64,000 bases of DNA. Origin: Reyranella sp. GTDB taxonomy: Bacteria; Pseudomonadota; Alphaproteobacteria; Reyranellales; Reyranellaceae. Positions 1 through 8,466 of this stretch are shown piece after piece; the stretch's first letter is position 1; each line of letters starts with the position of its first letter. The DNA lies in the NCBI GenBank assembly GCA_022844015.1, contig JALHMO010000001.1:1-64000 (forward strand). Reading direction: 5' to 3'. Position numbers and translations under genes: made by a program. Under the pieces are notes generated by a model. That model had not been told where the DNA came from and made no database searches. It worked only from the letters and a program-made list of their open reading frames with translations.

Positions 1-2
1 GC

Positions 3-458
3 ATCAACGTGCACGGGCTGAACACGGCGGCGACCCTGTGGTGCTCGGCCATGGTCGGCACCCTGATCGGCGCCGGCCTGTACGGCACGGGCGTGGTCGC
101 AGCGTCCTTCGTCGTCGGCACCAACCTCTGCCTGCGGCCGCTGGTCCGCCTGCTCAACGCGCGCACGCTGACGGGCGGCGATGCCGAGACACACTACAGC
201 GTGGAGATCACCTGCAAGGGCGCCGATGAGGCGCACATGCGCTCGCTGCTGCTGCATGCCCTCTCGCAGTCCGGGCTCGGCCTGCGCCGCCTGGACAGCG
301 AGGACATCCCCGACACCTCCAAGGTAACGGTGACCGCGCAAGCCGTCGCCGCCAGGCGCAACGACCAGGCATTGGAGCAGATTGTCGGCCGGCTGAGCCT
401 CGAGCCCAACGTCTCCGGCGCGACGTGGCAGATCGACCGCTCCATACCGGAGGCCTAG
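3..458 (+). CDS. MgtC/SapB family membrane protein, C-terminal part (5' end outside window)
   Basis: The reading frame is open from the window edge; the GTG at position 9 is internal, because in-frame codons (Ile, Asn) precede it. The first residues (HGLNTAATLWCSAMVG followed by a Gly-rich hydrophobic stretch) resemble the last membrane segments of the MgtC/SapB family. The remaining roughly 100 residues form a soluble, ACT-like tail, as in longer MgtC homologues. MgtC proteins are inner-membrane proteins linked to Mg2+ limitation and to inhibition of the F1Fo ATPase; that role is family knowledge, not seen here. The frame stops at TAG 456-458. The N-terminal transmembrane half is missing, so the assignment rests on a short region. 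Confidence 0.72.
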   Translation: MNVHGLNTAATLWCSAMVGTLIGAGLYGTGVVAASFVVGTNLCLRPLVRLLNARTLTGGDAETHYSVEITCKGADEAHMRSLLLHALSQSGLGLRRLDSEDIPDTSKVTVTAQAVAARRNDQALEQIVGRLSLEPNVSGATWQIDRSIPEA

Positions 459-799
459 GGCAGGGTCCACCCTGGCGCTCACATCGGATGACGACGATCC
501 GGCAATCCCGATTGCACGGGGACTGGCCGCAAGGGAGAGCCAACGCGGCGGCTCGGCGTTTCACCTCGCTGCTCGCTACGGCAAGACGTTACGCGACGTA
601 CGAGCACTGCCGGCGAAGAAGAGGCGACGTATCATTTCGCCGACGGTGCAACTGATTGCACGGAGATTGGCGGCAGACGCGAGCCTGCATGGCAGGCCGG
701 CATTTCGCGTCACCGTTCGCTGCGGTAGGAGAGGCGTAGGGTGTGCCCGTGCCACTGAAGGAGAGACGCCGTGACCATCCTACTGACGGAACCGAGGCG

Positions 800-906
800 G
801 CAGACGCAAGCGTGCGTCAGGGGTTGCCTTCTTGCGTCGGCGACAAGTCCCTGATTTTCCAAGATTCCCTGACGCAACGGACGCAACGGACGCAACGGAC
901 GCAAGA
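800..906. repeat. Cluster of GACGCAA heptamers in both orientations with a 9-bp tandem array
   Basis: Positions 871-906 are four tandem 9-bp units of gacgcaacg, the last one diverged. Upstream, the same heptamer GACGCAA occurs at 804-810 and its reverse complement TTGCGTC lies around 834-840, so the region can fold back on itself. The array ends 8 bases before the acetyltransferase start at 914. The rest of 459-799 shows no gene I can support; the frames there look like shadows. This resembles a dispersed intergenic repeat with a variable tandem segment, and no function is evident. Confidence 0.6.
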
Positions 907-913
907 ATCACCC

Positions 914-1405
914 ATGGATCCTCAGATGCCAGTCACCAGCGACGGGGAGCCCGTCGAAGGCCTGCGCCGCGCCGTCTCAGGCGATGCCTCGGCGATCCGC
1001 GCGCTGACCCGGCTCGCCTATGCCAAGTGGGTGCCGGTCGCCGGCCGCGAGCCGTTGCCAATGCGCGCCGACTACGAGGCGGCGGTGCGCAATCACCGCA
1101 TCGACCTTCTCTACAAGGAGGGCGAGCTGGCGGCGTTGATCGAGACCGTGGCCGGGACCGATCACCTCCTGATCGAGAACGTCGCCGTGTCGCCCGCTTT
1201 CCAGGGCCAGGGGCTCGGCCGCGTGCTGATGGCTCACGCCGAGCGGCTGGCGGTCGCGTCGGGCTTCCCCGAGCTGCGGCTCTACACCAACAAGCTTTTC
1301 GCGGCGAACGTCACGCTCTACCAGCGACTCGGCTACCGGATCGACCGCGAGGAGGCGCTCAATGGTGGCACTGCCGTCCACATGAGCAAGGCGCTATCCT
1401 CGTGA
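914..1405 (+). CDS. GNAT family N-acetyltransferase
   Basis: A 163-residue protein with a complete GNAT fold. The acetyl-CoA pyrophosphate-binding loop is visible as VSPAFQGQGLGRVLM (the Q/R-x-x-G-x-G type), and the late motif LYxRLGYR that typifies the C-terminal strand-helix is present as LYQRLGYRI. Substrate cannot be told from sequence. The frame is open upstream to 743, but that part translates the GACGCAA tandem array into a Thr-Gln-Arg repeat. I therefore start at ATG 914 (MDPQMPV), which gives the usual GNAT length. No strong Shine-Dalgarno sequence is visible. It appears to be a single-gene unit. Confidence 0.85.
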   Translation: MDPQMPVTSDGEPVEGLRRAVSGDASAIRALTRLAYAKWVPVAGREPLPMRADYEAAVRNHRIDLLYKEGELAALIETVAGTDHLLIENVAVSPAFQGQGLGRVLMAHAERLAVASGFPELRLYTNKLFAANVTLYQRLGYRIDREEALNGGTAVHMSKALSS

Positions 1406-1629
1406 CGCGTGCCCGCGCCTCGGGGATCATTGCCGGGAGCGCCACGCCGGCACGATCTCGATCACCTTGACGCCGCAATCTCCGGGCACATCGCGGCAAC
1501 TGCCGGGTGGGGCCATGATGCTCGCCTGGTCGAGCTCCAGAGGCCCGCAAGGACCAATTCGCGCGCATTGATGTTTTCCCGTCGAACCCTTACACCGCCC
1601 CCTTCTTCTGTGGGGCGTTCCTAAGGTCC

Positions 1630-2802
1630 ATGGCCGGCGTCGGTCGAAATCTCTGGCTCGCGGCCGCGATGGCCGGCGTGCTCGTGGCGGCGGCCCTGCT
1701 GCTGCCGTCCGCGTTGTGGACCTGCCTCGTGGCGGCTCTGCTCGGGCTGACCGGCGTCGTGCTGTTCCGCGGAAACCGCTGGCGCAGCGGCGCCCTGCTG
1801 GTCGGGGCGGTGGCCCTGGGCCTTGCCATGCTCGACGGCTTCGCCGGGCTGCTGACGCCGGCGCCGATGGGCCAGGGGCTGGTGCGGACGACCGATCCGC
1901 GCTGGTGGCCTCCGCCCGATCCGATCATGGGGTTCCGGCCGCTGCCCAACTCGAAGGCGATCGCGACGGCAACCTGGAACGGACAATTGATCTACCAGCG
2001 CACCTACCATTTCGACGCGGAGGCGGCGCGGGTGACGCCGGCGGCGCCGGCCGATGCCGACACCTACCTGTTCCTGGGCGACTCCTTCACCTTCGGCCAG
2101 GGTCTGGTGGACGACGAGGCGCTGGCGGCGCAGTTCGCCAAGGCCAGCAGCTACAAGGTGCGTGGGGTCAATCTCGGCGTGCCGGGCTACGGCCCCAACC
2201 ACCTGCTTCGCCTGTTCGACAGCGGCCTGCTCGACCGCTACGCCAAGAGTTCCGTCAAGGCGGTGGTGACCTGGATCATCCCGGCCCAGCTCGCCCGTGT
2301 CACCGGCGACGGCTCGTGGCTCGGCTCCTCGCCGCGCTACGTGCTGGAAAACGGCGTGCCGCGCCACACCGGCTCGTTCACCGAGCATCGCCTGCTCAAC
2401 CCGATTGCCGGGGCGCGGCACCTGCTGGGAGAGCAGTTCGCCTTCGTCGACGCGATCGGCCGCAAGCAGCGCCAGGACGAGCAGATGGAGTTGTTCGTGG
2501 CGATCATGGCCCGCCTGCAGCACTATGCGCGCGAGAAGTTCAACGCGCCGCTGATCGTGGTCTATTCCTGGCCGGACGAGCACGCCAACGCCGGCTCGTG
2601 GGCCGGCTCGGGGATGAGCCAACCCGAGCTGGTCTCGGTGCTGAGCCGGCTGCGCCGCCACGGCATGCCGCTGCTCGCCGTCGACCGCCTGACCTGGATG
2701 TACGACGTGTCGAAGCTCCTCATTCCGCACGACGGTCATCCCAACGCCTTCAGCAACGAGCTGATCGCCGGCGAGCTGAAGAAGCGGCTGATCGGGGGGT
2801 GA
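1630..2802 (+). CDS. Membrane-anchored SGNH/GDSL-type hydrolase
   Basis: The protein has 390 residues. Residues about 8-75 form hydrophobic segments (two or three membrane spans). The remainder is an SGNH hydrolase-like domain with the block I motif GDSFTFGQG (candidate nucleophile Ser152), a conserved GVPGYGPN turn (block II-like), and a terminal block V with Asp368 and His370 in HDGHPN. Family members with this layout often act on esters or acyl/acetyl groups of envelope polysaccharides in the periplasm, but the substrate is not inferable here. AAGG lies 3 bases before ATG 1630. The gene stands alone and is followed at once by palindromic repeat C. Confidence is high for the fold and low for the role. 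Confidence 0.75.
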   Translation: MAGVGRNLWLAAAMAGVLVAAALLLPSALWTCLVAALLGLTGVVLFRGNRWRSGALLVGAVALGLAMLDGFAGLLTPAPMGQGLVRTTDPRWWPPPDPIMGFRPLPNSKAIATATWNGQLIYQRTYHFDAEAARVTPAAPADADTYLFLGDSFTFGQGLVDDEALAAQFAKASSYKVRGVNLGVPGYGPNHLLRLFDSGLLDRYAKSSVKAVVTWIIPAQLARVTGDGSWLGSSPRYVLENGVPRHTGSFTEHRLLNPIAGARHLLGEQFAFVDAIGRKQRQDEQMELFVAIMARLQHYAREKFNAPLIVVYSWPDEHANAGSWAGSGMSQPELVSVLSRLRRHGMPLLAVDRLTWMYDVSKLLIPHDGHPNAFSNELIAGELKKRLIGG

Positions 2803-2806
2803 TGCC

Positions 2807-2880
2807 GGGAGCGCGCCACTCCGATGGCGCTCATTGATGCGTGACCGGCAATGAGAGCGCCATCGGAGTGGCGCGCTCCC
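2807..2880. repeat. Palindromic repeat family C, copy 1
   Basis: Arm 2807-2835 (gggagcgcgccactccgatg...) is complementary to 2850-2880 apart from a 2-base bulge, around a 14-base loop. It starts 5 bases after the SGNH hydrolase stop codon. Related sequences occur at 4882-4909, 23517-23620 and 32113-32143, each also just downstream of a gene. A transcript of either strand would form a very stable hairpin. There is no T-tract, so it is not a classical intrinsic terminator. A REP-like role in mRNA 3' protection is possible but unproven. Confidence 0.85.
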
Positions 2881-2995
2881 AGCGATGAGTCCCTCTCGGC
2901 AGCCTTGCGCGGCGGCGGCAATCCCGGCAGCTTGAGCGCAACGAGTCCCGCGAAAAGCGGGCAGGGGTCGAGAGGGTTTGGGAGGGATCGAGCGG

Positions 2996-4846
2996 GTGAG
3001 TCACGTCGCCCCCATGCGCGTGCTGAATCGGCCCAGGCCGGCGGTGTCGGTCGAACGGCGGGAGGATGGCACGCTCGTGCTGACCTCCGGGCGCGACCTG
3101 CCGGCCGACCTGCCGCTGGTCATCGACCTGCTGCAACGCGCCGCCCTGCGCCGGCCCGACGTCACCTTCCTCGCCGAGCGGCGCGGGCCCGACCGGGCGT
3201 GGCAGCGGCTGACCTATGCCGAGGCGTGGGCGAGGAGCGGCGCCGTCGCATCGTGGCTGATCGCCCAGGGGTTCGGGCCGGGCAGCGCGCCGATCGCCAT
3301 CCTGTCGGACAACAGCCTGGAGAACGCCTTGCTGGTGCTGGGCGCCCAGCGTGCCGGCGCGGTGGTGGCGCCGCTGTCGCCCAACCTGTCGCGCTCGGCC
3401 GACCCGGCGCGGCTCGAGCAGGCGCTGGCGCTGGTCGAGCCGGCGCTGGTGTTCGCGCAGGAGTCCAGGGCCTATGGCGCCGCCCTGGCGCGGGTGGCGG
3501 CGCGCGGCGCGCGCGTGGTCACGGTCGACGGCCGCTATGATGACGGACGGGGGCTCGCCTTCGCCGCTCTCGCCTCTGCCTCGATCGACGCCGCGGTGGG
3601 CGAGCGGCGCCTGCATCTGGGACCCGGAACGCCGGCCAAGATACTGTTCACGTCGGGATCGAGTGGCCAGCCCAAGGGCGTGCTCAACACCCACGGCAAC
3701 CTCGCTGCGGCTGCCGAGATGAACCGCGCGCTGGGCGAGCCGCTCGACGAGAGCCGCGTCGGCGTCACGCTCGACTGGTTGCCATGGCACCACACCTGGG
3801 GCGGCAACTCGAACTTCAACGGCGTCATCCGTTCGGCGGGCTCACTCTATATAGATGGCGGCCGGCCGGTGCCGGGCCGCTTCGACGAGACGCTGGAGAA
3901 TTTGCGCGAGCTGTCGCCGTCGAGCTTCGCCACCGTGCCGGCCGCCTATCCCCTGCTGCTCGAGGCGCTCGAGCGCGATTCCGACCTGCGCCAGAGATTC
4001 TTCAGGAACCTGCGCGGGCTGGGCTACGGCGGAGCGCTGCTGCCGCAGGAGAGCTTCGACCGGCTGCAGGCGCTGGCGGTCGGCCAGCTCGGCGAGCGCC
4101 TGCCGTTCGGCTGCGGCTGGGGCATGACCGAGACCACCTCGGTCGGCCTGATGGTGTACTGGAACGTCGACCGCTCCGGCCTGCTCGGCCTGCCGCCGCC
4201 CGGCGCCGCGGCCAAGCTGGTGCCGGCGCGAGACGGTGGCGAGGGGCGCTACAAGCTGCGCGTGAAGGGCCCGCACGTCATGGCGGGATACTGGCGCGAT
4301 GCCGAGGCGACGCGCCTGGCGTTCGACGACGAAGGCTTCTTCCGCACCGGCGATGCGGCGCGATGGGTCGATGCCGACAATCCGGTCGCCGGCATCGCCT
4401 TTGCCGGCCGCCTGTCGGAGGAGTTCAAGCTCGCGTCGGGCACCTGGGTACGCGCCTCGACCCTGCGTACGCAGCTGATCGATGCGCTGAGGCCCTACGT
4501 GCGCGACCTCGTGATCGCCGCCCCCGACCGGCCGTTTCTCGGCGCCCTGGTGTGGGTCGATGCGACGGCTTGCGAGGAGGCGGGCGGCCCTGCGGTTTGG
4601 CGGCCGGCGCTGCAGCGCCTGCTCGCCGCCTTCAACCGCCGGCCGGAGGGGCAGGGCGGCGGCTCCAGTGTCCAGGTGCAGCGCCTGCTGGTGCTCGACG
4701 AGTCGCCCTCGGCCGAGGCCGGCGAGGTCACCGACAAGCGCTCGCTGAACGGCCGCCGCGTGCTCGAGCGCCGCGCCGCCGACGCGGCGCGTCTCTACGA
4801 CGAGCCGGCCGACCCGGCAGTCATCGTGAGCGGAGGAGGCGCCTGA
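2996..4846 (+). CDS. fcs: Feruloyl-CoA synthase (AMP-forming acyl-CoA synthetase)
   Basis: A 616-residue ANL-superfamily adenylate-forming enzyme. The AMP-binding P-loop is FTSGSSGQPKGVLNTHG. Features shared with feruloyl-CoA synthases rather than general acyl-CoA ligases include LDWLPWHHTWGGNSNFN, the YIDGGRPVPGRF segment, the GWGMTETT core motif and the late EEFKLASGTWV block. Such enzymes ligate CoA to ferulate or other hydroxycinnamates, the first step of side-chain cleavage to aromatic aldehydes. I start at GTG 2996 because GGAGGG (2981-2986) is well placed. TTG 2978 and ATG 3014 are alternatives. No enoyl-CoA hydratase or vanillin dehydrogenase gene is adjacent, so the exact substrate is uncertain. 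Confidence 0.75.
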   Translation: MSHVAPMRVLNRPRPAVSVERREDGTLVLTSGRDLPADLPLVIDLLQRAALRRPDVTFLAERRGPDRAWQRLTYAEAWARSGAVASWLIAQGFGPGSAPIAILSDNSLENALLVLGAQRAGAVVAPLSPNLSRSADPARLEQALALVEPALVFAQESRAYGAALARVAARGARVVTVDGRYDDGRGLAFAALASASIDAAVGERRLHLGPGTPAKILFTSGSSGQPKGVLNTHGNLAAAAEMNRALGEPLDESRVGVTLDWLPWHHTWGGNSNFNGVIRSAGSLYIDGGRPVPGRFDETLENLRELSPSSFATVPAAYPLLLEALERDSDLRQRFFRNLRGLGYGGALLPQESFDRLQALAVGQLGERLPFGCGWGMTETTSVGLMVYWNVDRSGLLGLPPPGAAAKLVPARDGGEGRYKLRVKGPHVMAGYWRDAEATRLAFDDEGFFRTGDAARWVDADNPVAGIAFAGRLSEEFKLASGTWVRASTLRTQLIDALRPYVRDLVIAAPDRPFLGALVWVDATACEEAGGPAVWRPALQRLLAAFNRRPEGQGGGSSVQVQRLLVLDESPSAEAGEVTDKRSLNGRRVLERRAADAARLYDEPADPAVIVSGGGA

Positions 4847-4881
4847 TGCCGATCATGTGTCGACTCTTCCGGACCGCCCGC

Positions 4882-4909
4882 TGGGGGCGCGCCACTCCAG
4901 TGGCGCCTC
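4882..4909. repeat. Palindromic repeat family C, short copy 2
   Basis: This is a single arm of family C, itself a small palindrome (gcgccact-cc-agtggcgc). It lies 35 bases after the feruloyl-CoA synthase stop codon, in the 179-base gap before the GST gene. No other feature is visible in that gap. Confidence 0.65.
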
Positions 4910-5025
4910 AGGTCGGTCGACCCGCCGCTGCGCACGATGGCCGACGGCCGCGCCGTGGCGTGTCACCTGCATGATTGAGGCCGGCGCGTTGACAATGTCG
5001 CACCCGATGGCGACGGTGCCGGCCC

Positions 5026-5952
5026 ATGACGGACATCATACTCCACCACTATGCCGTGTCGCCGTTCGCCGAGAAGGCGCGCATCGCCCTCGGGCTCAAG
5101 CGCGCGGCGTGGCAATCGGTCGACATCCCCAGCATCATGCCCAAGCCCGACCTGATGCCGTTGACCGGCGGCTACCGCAAGACGCCGGTGATGCAGATCG
5201 GCGCCGACATCTATTGCGACACCCAGCTGATCCTGATGGAGCTCGAGCGACGGCTGCCGACGCCAAGCTTCCTGCCCAAGGGGCGCGCGGGCGAGGCGCG
5301 GGCGCTGGCGCTGTGGATCGACCGCTCGATCTTCGGCCCGGCGGTCGGCGTGGTGATGAGCCAGGTGCCGGTCGACGAGCGCTTCGGCCCGGCTTTCAAG
5401 AAGGACCGTAGCGAGTTCTCCGGCCGCACCTTCGATCCCGAGCGGCTGCGCGCGGCACTGCCCATCGTGCGCGATCAGACCTATGCGCTGATGTCGCTCG
5501 CCGAGACCATGCTCTCCGACGGCCGCCCGTTCCTGCTCGGCGACACGCCCTCGCTCGCCGACTGTGCGCTCTACAATCCCGTATGGTTCATCCAGCAGCA
5601 GCTCGGCCCGACGGCGAGCCCGCTCGACCGCCTGCCGCGCATCGTCGCCTGGGCGGCGCGCATGACGGAAGCGGGCACGGGCGGCACGCGCCGTGAGCTT
5701 GCGGCCTCGGACGCGCTCGCCATCGCCAAGGCGGCCAAGCCTGAACCGACCAGCGTCGCCGCCGACGATCCGAGCGGGCTCGAGGCCGGCCAGACCCTGA
5801 GCGTGACGCCCGACGACACCGGCCGGGTGCCGGTGACCGGCACCCTGGTCGGTCTGACGGCGGACCGCATCTCGCTCGCCCGCCACGACGAGCGCGTGGG
5901 CGACGTCGTCGTCCACTTCCCGCGCGCCGGCTTCTTCGCGACGGCGAGCTAG
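5026..5952 (+). CDS. Glutathione S-transferase family protein
   Basis: The protein has 308 residues. Residues 1-80 form the thioredoxin-like GST N-domain (ILHHYAVSPFAEKARIALG, then GGYRKTPVMQIG with the cis-Pro, and the glutathione-contact stretch YCDTQLILMELE). Residues about 90-225 are the all-helical C-domain, with the N-capping segment FLLGDTPSLADCALY. A further roughly 80-residue beta-rich tail (from about 230) is not part of the standard GST length of 200-230. Its role is unknown. The protein is cytosolic, with no signal peptide. Its TAG stop (5950-5952) shares the bases CTAG with the stop of the convergent cyclase gene. Confidence 0.85.
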   Translation: MTDIILHHYAVSPFAEKARIALGLKRAAWQSVDIPSIMPKPDLMPLTGGYRKTPVMQIGADIYCDTQLILMELERRLPTPSFLPKGRAGEARALALWIDRSIFGPAVGVVMSQVPVDERFGPAFKKDRSEFSGRTFDPERLRAALPIVRDQTYALMSLAETMLSDGRPFLLGDTPSLADCALYNPVWFIQQQLGPTASPLDRLPRIVAWAARMTEAGTGGTRRELAASDALAIAKAAKPEPTSVAADDPSGLEAGQTLSVTPDDTGRVPVTGTLVGLTADRISLARHDERVGDVVVHFPRAGFFATAS

Positions 5953-7133
5953 GCGCCGTCTCCTCTCATCTCAGGGCCCCAGTCGAGGCGCGGGACGCCA
6001 CCATCGGCCGCGTCGCCCCGCGGGACAGCGAGGCGGCGGACCCGCTCGAGCAGCAGCTTGGCGACCGGATCGTCGGGCGCCAGCGCGAGCGCTGCCTCGA
6101 ACCAGGTTGCCGCGGCGGCGAGATCGAGCGCCTCGTAGGCCTGCAGGCCGCGCTCGAACTCGGGCAGGCTTCTCAGCTTGGCATCGCGTCCCGCGGACGT
6201 GTCCGCATCGAGCACCTCGTACAGGACAACGGGCTGCGTCTTGCCCTGCACGAGCACGCGGTCCATCCGGCGCAGTGCCACCTTCGTCTCGGCAACCAGC
6301 GCGTCGCGGGTGTCCTCGGTGACGATCAGCGGCAGGCCGTAGCTCTTGGTCAGGCTTTCCACGCGGGAGGCGAGGTTGACCGCGTCGGAGATGACGGTCG
6401 TGTCCATCCGCTGGCGCGCGCCGACCGTGCCCAGCATGAGCCGGCCGGTATGGATGCCGATGCCGATCTGGATCGACGGCTCGCCCTGGCGCGCGCGCTC
6501 GATATTCAGCGCCTCCAGGCGCCCGAACATCTCGAGCGCCGCCTGGATTGCGTCGTCCGGCCTCTCGGGGAACAGCGCCATGACCGCATCGCCGACATAC
6601 TTGTCGATCACGCCCCGATGCCGGGTGATTGCCGGCTCCATGGCGGAGAGATAGCGATTGACGAAGCGGAACGTCTCGTCCGGCGTCATCCTCTCGGCGA
6701 GCCGGGTGAAGCCGCGGATGTCGGCGAACAGGACGGTCATCACCCGCTCGACCTGGTCGCCGAGCACGACGTCGATGATGCGTTCCTTGCCGAGCTGCTC
6801 GAGAAACTGGCGCGGCACGAAGCGGCCGTAGCTGTCGGCGATCTTCGCTAGGTCGAGATGGACCTTGACGCGCGCCAGCAGCTCGTCGCTGGCGAACGGT
6901 TTCGTCAGGTAGTCGTTGGCGCCGGCGCCGAAGCCGCTCACCAGGTCGGAGATGCGGTTCTTGGCCGTCAGCAGGATAACCGGCAGGTCGGCCGGCGAAT
7001 GCGACTTGCGGATGTGCGCGCAGACGTCGAGGCCCGACATCCGGGGCATCATCACGTCGAGCAGCACGAGATCGCAGGGCTTGCCGGAGGCAAGGTGGGC
7101 GAGCGCCTCCGGGCCGTCCGTAGCCGTCGTCAC
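5949..7133 (-). CDS. Receiver remainder plus class III adenylate cyclase plus TPR-like tail (3' half of a frameshifted gene)
   Basis: This 394-residue frame begins in the middle of a response-regulator receiver domain (phospho-acceptor Asp26 in [14 protein letters not shown] lysine near 77). It continues into a class III nucleotide cyclase catalytic domain: metal-binding Asp137 in FADIRGF, then [12 protein letters not shown] with Lys177 and Asp181, then a DAVNLASR motif. The Lys/Asp pattern fits ATP rather than GTP. The last 70 residues look like one or two TPR helices. The domain lacks its own receiver start: the first beta strand is encoded in the neighbouring frame at 7138-8418. Starting at GTG 7133 would yield a crippled receiver, so the intact protein probably needs the frame to be rejoined. 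Confidence 0.8.
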   Translation of the reverse strand: MTTATDGPEALAHLASGKPCDLVLLDVMMPRMSGLDVCAHIRKSHSPADLPVILLTAKNRISDLVSGFGAGANDYLTKPFASDELLARVKVHLDLAKIADSYGRFVPRQFLEQLGKERIIDVVLGDQVERVMTVLFADIRGFTRLAERMTPDETFRFVNRYLSAMEPAITRHRGVIDKYVGDAVMALFPERPDDAIQAALEMFGRLEALNIERARQGEPSIQIGIGIHTGRLMLGTVGARQRMDTTVISDAVNLASRVESLTKSYGLPLIVTEDTRDALVAETKVALRRMDRVLVQGKTQPVVLYEVLDADTSAGRDAKLRSLPEFERGLQAYEALDLAAAATWFEAALALAPDDPVAKLLLERVRRLAVPRGDAADGGVPRLDWGPEMRGDGA

Positions 7134-7137
7134 CTCC

Positions 7138-8418
7138 GTAATGCGCCAGCGACAGGAAGTTCGTCAGGGTCTGCACGTTCACCGGCTCGTCGTCGACGAC
7201 GAGGATGTGGCCGCCGTCGCCGGCGGCCGATGCGGTCGGCGCAGGCGCGCCGGCCAGCTGCAGGTCGGCCAGCACCCGGCTTACTGTCGCGTCGCCCGGC
7301 TCGGGTGCGGTCAGCATGGCGCGCGAGGCGGCGCTGAGCGGCAGGCGAAAGGTGAAGCGCGAGCCGTGGCCGAGCTCCGACTCGAGGTCGATCGTGCCGC
7401 CGTGCAACTCGACCAGCTGGCGGGTGATGGCGAGGCCGAGGCCGGTGCCGCCGTGCTCGCGAATGGTCGAGCCGTCGCCTTGCGAGAAGGAATCGAAGAT
7501 GCTGCCGAAGCGCTCGCGCGCGATGCCTGGCCCGGTGTCGGCGACCGTGACCTCGAGCCAGCGCTCCCGTGATCGGGCCGAGACCTCGACGGCACCGGCC
7601 GGCGTGAACTTGATGGCGTTGCCCACCAGATTGAACAGGATCTGCTGCACCCGATCCTCGTCGGCGTCGACCAGGGCGACCTGCGGGTCGATACGATTGA
7701 ACAGATGCAGCTGGCGCCGGCCGACCAGCGTGCGGGACACGGTCAGGACGAGCTCGGCGAGGGCGTGCAGGTCGGTCGGGAGGCGGCGCAGCTCGATGCG
7801 GTCGTGGCGAAGCTTGGAGAAATCCAGCAGGTCATTGACCAGATTGCCGAGCCGGCGGCCGCTGGCCACGATCATCGCGAGGTTGCTGCGCTGCACCTCG
7901 CTCAGGGTACCGGTCGCGCCGTCCATCATCGACTGGCCGATTCCGATGATGCCGTTCAGCGGCGTGCGCAGCTCGTGCGAAGTGTTGGCGAGGAACTCGT
8001 CCTTCAGGGCATTGGCCCGCAGCATCGCCTGCTCGGCCTGCTTGCGCACGGTGACGTCGCGGATGATGCCGGTGAAGAGCCGCCGACCCCCGGCCCCGAC
8101 CTCGCTGAGGGCGAGCTCGATGGGAAACAGGCTGCCGTCGGCCCGCATCGCCTCGAGCTCGCGCCCGATGCCGATGACGCGGGCCTCGCCGGTGGCGAGG
8201 TAGCGGGCGAGGTACTGGTCATGGAGCTCGCGATGCGGCGAGGGCATCAGCATGGAAACGTTGCGACCGACCAGGTCGGCCGGTCGATAGCCGAACAGGC
8301 GCTCGACGGCCTGGTTCGCGCTCTCGACGATGCCGCGCTCGTCGATCGTGATGATCGCGTCGACCGCGGTATCGAGGATCGCCTGGAGGCGGGAATTGGC
8401 GTTCTTTGGATCCTGCAC
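7138..8418 (-). CDS. PAS-histidine kinase with start of a receiver domain (5' half of a frameshifted gene)
   Basis: This frame encodes about 427 residues: PAS domain (10-125), HisKA with phospho-acceptor His148 in [12 protein letters not shown], and HATPase_c with N-box Asn267, G1 DTGPGIA (295-301) and G2 GGTGLGLA (323-330). Then comes the first strand of a receiver (HILVVDDEP, 404-412). After LSLAHY (codon TAC 7140-7138) the frame meets GGAGGTGACG where GAGGTGACG would continue the receiver. One extra G at 7136/7137 shifts the rest into the frame of the cyclase ORF. Continuing in the original frame gives Arg-rich nonsense to 5971. There are no transmembrane segments, so it is a cytosolic sensor. 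This is either a true mutation, a sequencing error or, less likely, programmed frameshifting. Confidence 0.82.
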
Positions 8419-8466
8419 GGTGGACTCTCCGCCGATGTCGGGACCAGGCCCGGGGCCGTCTCTTGC

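Noticed and set aside
771-854. 27-codon frame starting GTG with AAGGAG upstream
   Set aside because: It runs into the GACGCAA repeat and has no recognisable product; the Shine-Dalgarno match alone is not enough.
1427-1516. 29-codon minus-strand frame MAPPGSCRDVPGDCGVKVIEIV... with a fair AGGCG site
   Set aside because: It looks protein-like but is too short to support and has no family; it could be a remnant.
5971-7137. Continuation of the kinase frame as an Arg/Pro-rich protein
   Set aside because: It is out-of-frame translation after the extra base; the true receiver and cyclase lie in the other frame.
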